From: Primula veris
Lineage: Eukaryota > Streptophyta > Magnoliopsida > Ericales > Primulaceae
Assembly: GCA_963682055.1 (NCBI GenBank)
Contig: OY821750.1
Coordinates: forward strand, 29,520,402 to 29,584,401
Length of the DNA stretch: 64,000 nucleotides
Direction of reading: 5' to 3'
In this document: one piece after another, positions 59,892 to 64,000 of the stretch
Numbering within the stretch: position 1 is the stretch's first letter
Layout: the number at the start of each line of letters is the position of its first letter
Program-made: the position numbers and the translations under genes
Notes under the pieces: model-generated
The model's database searches: none
The model's input: only the letters and a program-made list of their open reading frames with translations
Told to the model about the DNA's origin: nothing

Positions 59892-61443
59892 TTTTTTCTG
59901 GTTGTAACTGTACTTCTAACCTTATTGTCAAAAACATGAGTTTCAGCTTTTATTAGAGCTTTAACAAAATTAGTTTTTCCAGTGCTTTCATAACCACAAT
60001 AACCCAAACCACTGTTGTATTTTGAACCTCTAGAGTAGGACATGTCATCTAACTTTTCTGATGCAGACACATTCAACAGTTTCATTTTCTTTTTGGTCTT
60101 AGTTAACTCAAACTGTTGTCTATGGAGTTGCTCAGTGAGATTCTTTATATCATCATTTAGATTAGTATTAAGTTTGTTGATGATCAAAGATTGTTCACTC
60201 AGACTTTGATATTTTTCATAAAGAACAAGATACTGCTGAGTAATACTTTCATCAGAGGGTTCTTCCTCATAACTGCTATAGGGTTTAAGAGCAATTGTAA
60301 CTAAGGTTGAAAGTGACTCACAATCACTTTCATACATAAGTTCTTTTTCAGTGATTTTTCCCATAAAGTTAACAAAGTTAGATTCATCATCTTCATCACT
60401 GTTACTCTCAGATTCATTGTCACTGTGAGTGGTTATATAAGCATTTTTGTTCCTTTTTAAAGTATTTGCACACTCAGCCTGAATGTGACCATAACCTCTA
60501 TACTCTCTGCATTGAATTTCTCTATGCTGATACTCTCTGTCATCTTTTTCTTTAGGATTCCACTTTCCTTTAGAAATATTATTAAGCCTAGATTCTGGCC
60601 TAAATTGATTGTCTCTTTTATGAAAGTTTTTGGATGTTCCAGTATCATCATGTTTTTTCTTGTAGAACTTTTTGTAAACCTTTTTAGCAAATAAGGCCAG
60701 CTGTTCTTCATCACACATACTCTCACAAAATTTAGGTTCATGTTTCTTAGCTTGGAAGGCTATTCCCTTTTCTGTTCTCCCTTTTTTGATATTTTTTAAC
60801 TCATGAGTGCTTAGATTTCCAATAAGTTCTTCAAGTTTTAGGTTGTCTAAGTCTGTTGATTCCTCAATAGTTGTTACTTTAATTTCAAACCTTTCTGGAA
60901 GAGACCTTAGAGTTTTCTTCACAAGTTTAGCATCACTATATTTTTCACCTAAGGTTCCAGCTTGATGGACAATATGACAAATTCTACCATTAAATTGTTC
61001 AATAGTTTCATGTTCCTCCATTCTTAGATTTTCAAATTGAGTAGTTAATTGTTGGAGTTTATATAGTCTTTTACTTTAACGGTTCCCTCAAAAGTTACTT
61101 GTAAGATATCCCATGCCTCTTTGGCAGTTTCACAGTGAGAGATATACCTGAACACGCTTAGAGTTACACTATCAAAGATTAAGTTTATTACTGTTGAGTT
61201 TGCACTTGACTTTTTGTCCTCATCAGCAGACCATCTGTCTTCAGGTACACAGACTAGTTCACCTTCATCATCAGTAACAGTTGGAACTTCCCAACAATAC
61301 AATACAAACTTCCATGCTTGTTCATTTTGCTGTTTAATGAAAGATTTCATTCTTATTTTCCACACTTCATAGTTAACTCCCCCTTCAAGCAACGGTGGCT
61401 TGTTAAATGCGTTTCCTTCACTCATTAAATCCATATTTACCAT
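59888..61443 (-). pseudogene. Copia-2 gag, frameshifted
   Basis: The N-terminal frame 61045-61443 (MDLMSEGNAFNKPPLLEGG, WDILQVTFEGT) goes out of register near 61065. Gag continues as 59888-61021 (FNGRICHIVHQAGTLGEKYS, acidic spacer, FMGKITEKEL, coiled-coil-like QSLIINKLNTNLNDDIKNLT). The first zinc knuckle reads CREYRGYGHIQAEC, so one of its two leading cysteines is lost compared with copia-1. Confidence 0.87.
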
Positions 61444-61479
61444 AACACATGATCCATACTAAGTGAAATCTAGTGTGAA

Positions 61480-61491
61480 GCTCTGATACCA
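61480..61491 (-). other. Copia-2 primer-binding site
   Basis: Minus-strand TGGTATCAGAGC, complementary to initiator Met tRNA, with the same two-base spacer to the LTR as in copia-1. Confidence 0.95.
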
Positions 61492-61493
61492 AT

Positions 61494-62542
61494 TGAAATT
61501 CCTATCCGCTGTTCTAGTTGCAGTTATGCAGTTAGGTTCCAACTACAGTTGCAACTGAGGTTGGAACCTAAATATAATGATGGACAGAACTGGAATTATT
61601 AAATGTATTTGAATTAAATCATACGCACATTTAACAACGGAGTTCATCCAACTAGGCCACGTCTCCGGGGCACTTACCCAGATTAATGATATTATAATGG
61701 CTTACAATATAGGATTCAAGTCTTAATGAAAAACTCTCAGACTCCCTATAGGTTTTTTTGCCTATCTCTATATTGCTCCTACCTTATAACTATCACTCAA
61801 AAATTCAACGGCATCCCACCATTGTTTCGTTTTTAAAGCTTATTGTGTATTCTCTGAAAGTTGAGTTCTTTATAATTTAGAACACACACTTTTTACAAGC
61901 AAGACTATTAACTATTTAAAGAGTAAAAACAATCTTCTTTCTTCAATAACTTGTTGATTGATTTGGACTCTTCTGATTGATCAGCCTACCCATATCTTGA
62001 ATGAGATAATGTTGCAATTGATTGACCTCAATCTTCTGTTAATACATGTTAATAGACTAGCTTGACAATAGGAGTTACTATTTCCTTAAACAAGGAACAT
62101 ATAAGACAATATATTTTTAGAGATACAATCTTAATAAAAGGTGAAACCATAACTCCATATATTCAATCTAATTAAATCATTGCTGATTTGTAAACACATA
62201 GATTGAATGAAAATATAAAGACATTGCATAATAAAAGAGATCTAGTTTTCACAATTAAAGGAACACTATCTTTTTAAACTAATCTCCATATATCTTTTAA
62301 ACAATTTCCATTCTTTATCACTTTAATATTCTCAATAAATATAAACTGAATCTTTTTTTAAAAAAACATGTGAGAATTAGACAGAATCCTGTGTATTGCC
62401 AGGTTGGAACTGTAGTTGTAACTGAAGTTGCAACCTCACCTGTAAACATTAAACTGCCTTAATTCTTAACAACCAGCTTGGATTACTTTGTTCAAACCAA
62501 TTGACAATAAAGAATTAATAGGCCAGAAATATGGTCTTAACA
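61494..62542 (-). repeat. Copia-2 5' LTR (right)
   Basis: A 1049-bp LTR from TGAAATTCCTATCC to GTCTTAACA, clearly homologous to the copia-1 LTRs but shorter, with fewer GTTGCAAC words in the region near 62400-62440. Confidence 0.92.
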
Positions 62543-64000
62543 CCTCAACAAACAAAACGTGCTACAAATAAAACGAGAACTAATATAAGAATTCATGTGA
62601 CACTACATTCACATGAGTAAACTCATCTTTTCCGAAAATGGAAATGAGAAGCTTCATTTCTATGTGGAAAGCATGTTATAAACGTCGCACTTTTTTTGTT
62701 AATTGTCTTCTTTTTTGTTAATTGTTTCTTTATTTCTTACCTTGTTAACCAGTAACCACATGATAGAGAAAGAAGCGGCGTGTGCATGCTGGGAGGAAGC
62801 TAAATACATATCATCGAGGTGACGACACCAGGAAAGAAAGTGGATATAGACACTTGGGGACAGCAACCCCCCTCACAAGCATGGTTCCGTCACTGGACGG
62901 CATCGGCATAATTTTAAAAATTGTGATTTTTTTAAAATTTTTAACCATGTATTTTCACTCAAATATGTTTTAAACGATAATTTTGCACCCTTTGTTTTTT
63001 TTATTTCACTTAATTTAGTAGTAATTGTAAACTTGATACCCTAATGAACAATTCCTGACTTCGTCCCTGCCTACATCGGAAGAATATTATGTATGTCTTT
63101 TCGGAAACAAAAAACAGTGTGAGAATAAGGCTTGCATACATTACCAAGTCACACACACTTCATTTGTCAAATGATCAAATATTGATGCTTGATGCTTTGC
63201 TAATGAAAAATAAATAAATCCAAGCTAAAGTTAATTTATATTGACCAGAAATAGAATGATAGTATGACACTGGAATTTTGATTCTGATCTAAATGCTTGT
63301 TTGACTCTTGTTAAACTGGGTGTTTTTTAAAGCTTGCAATTAGAGGGTTAATTACACCAGCTGTTTTCATAGTGTTTGAGTGAAAGCTTTATGCAATCCC
63401 AGTTGTTTTATTTCAAACACTTTTGAGTCTCAATAGTTGAAGTAATTTGCAGCAATGACCACTAAGTCGATGACTATTTTAACTTTTTGACGACAATGTA
63501 AATTTACTCACCCTTTCGGGATCAAATATATCATTGCTAACACTGTAGGGACCAAATTGAAGTTTTTCTCAAACTTTTAGGTTCAATTTGATTTTTTGTA
63601 AGCTACCGGGATGCCGGGAAGCAATAGGTTGAATATTACAAAAATAAAAAATTTCCAAGTAAATTGACGGAAATTAGAAACAAGAATTAAAAAAACAGGA
63701 AACGCGGTTTTGATGACCCCATAACAATGCTATAGATCCATGGTGCTGAAGAACCTTTCTCCCTCACGAATTAGTTTATCGGTTTTGTTTTACCATTTCA
63801 TTTATTATTTCAAATTATCAAGAATGATAGATGTAGTTATTTATTTAATGCACCTTTAAAAACTTTTTAATTCCTTTATTTATTTCATCATGGCAAAAAA
63901 TAAATACCTTAATTTATACTTGATCCCTCATCCCTGTATTTCAACTTTTTTAGTCCAATTACTTGCTACTTAGTTAAAAATCTATTGATATGCTATATAT
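62543..64000. other. Intergenic, no gene seen
   Basis: No supported exon. A stretch near 62855-62900 (GGGGACAGCAACCCCCCTCAC, TGGTTCCGTCACTGG) resembles sequence often found at hAT-like element ends, but no matching partner or target duplication was identified, so no element is called. Confidence 0.5.

Larger units (their letters stand above)
52089..62542 (-). mobile_element. Copia-2: second member of the copia-1 family, defective
   Basis: A 10.45-kb element on the minus strand with the same layout as copia-1, including the third frame. The right LTR is 1049 bp and the left only 610 bp because of an internal deletion. The 5 bases outside each end (GTACC left, CCTCA right) do not match, so no target duplication is visible. 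A 1267-bp solo LTR splits RNase H. It retains an integrase frame that copia-1 lacks, but carries frameshifts in gag, RT and the third frame. Confidence 0.92.

Noticed and set aside
62850..63080. Possible hAT-like element (GGACAGCAACCCCCCTCAC, CTGACTTCGTCCCTG)
   Set aside because: The two ends could not be paired convincingly and no 8-bp duplication was found.

Overview
The window is nuclear DNA from a flowering plant, almost certainly a eudicot: it is AT-rich, its genes are split by AT-rich GT-AG introns, and it is packed with plant transposons (Ty1/copia elements primed by initiator-Met tRNA, Stowaway, CACTA and hAT miniature elements, tRNA-derived SINEs, LINE tails). The sequence alone does not support a species or family assignment.

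Three host genes were rebuilt exon by exon, all on the + strand. (1) 3286-8666: a 7-exon, 329-aa atypical bHLH transcription factor of the bHLH103/bHLH111 type. (2) 23693-30792: a 5-exon, 341-aa secreted nucleoside-phosphorylase-fold protein of the bark-storage-protein family, with a 3.8-kb first intron holding a large low-complexity hairpin flanked by 187-bp direct repeats. (3) 38776-48865: a 15-exon, 1310-aa U-box/ARM/WD40 protein resembling LIN/CERBERUS, the E3 ligase known from root symbiosis in legumes. Its exons join in frame without a stop, and one intron is of the rarer GC-AG type.

Between the genes lie three Ty1/copia elements, all on the - strand and all dead. Copia-1 (11279-21576) and copia-2 (52089-62542) are the same family, probably Sirevirus-like. 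Each has a third reading frame between pol and the 3' LTR, and a GTTGCAAC palindrome recurs through their LTRs, untranslated parts and coding sequence. Copia-1 has lost its integrase core, has a stop in reverse transcriptase and carries a 753-bp hAT-type element in gag. Copia-2 keeps an integrase reading frame, but its left LTR has a large deletion, it has no visible target duplication, and a 1267-bp solo LTR sits in its RNase H region. Copia-3 (32999-37846) is a smaller, unrelated and heavily mutated element.

Smaller insertions fill introns and spacers: CACTA-type MITEs (1-172, 8268-8457), three relatives of one Stowaway MITE family, SINEs with target duplications, two LINE 3' ends and two further hAT-like elements (49393-50352, 51368-51818). 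The three host genes do not form an evident pathway; what they share is insertion of small elements into introns while the exons stayed open.
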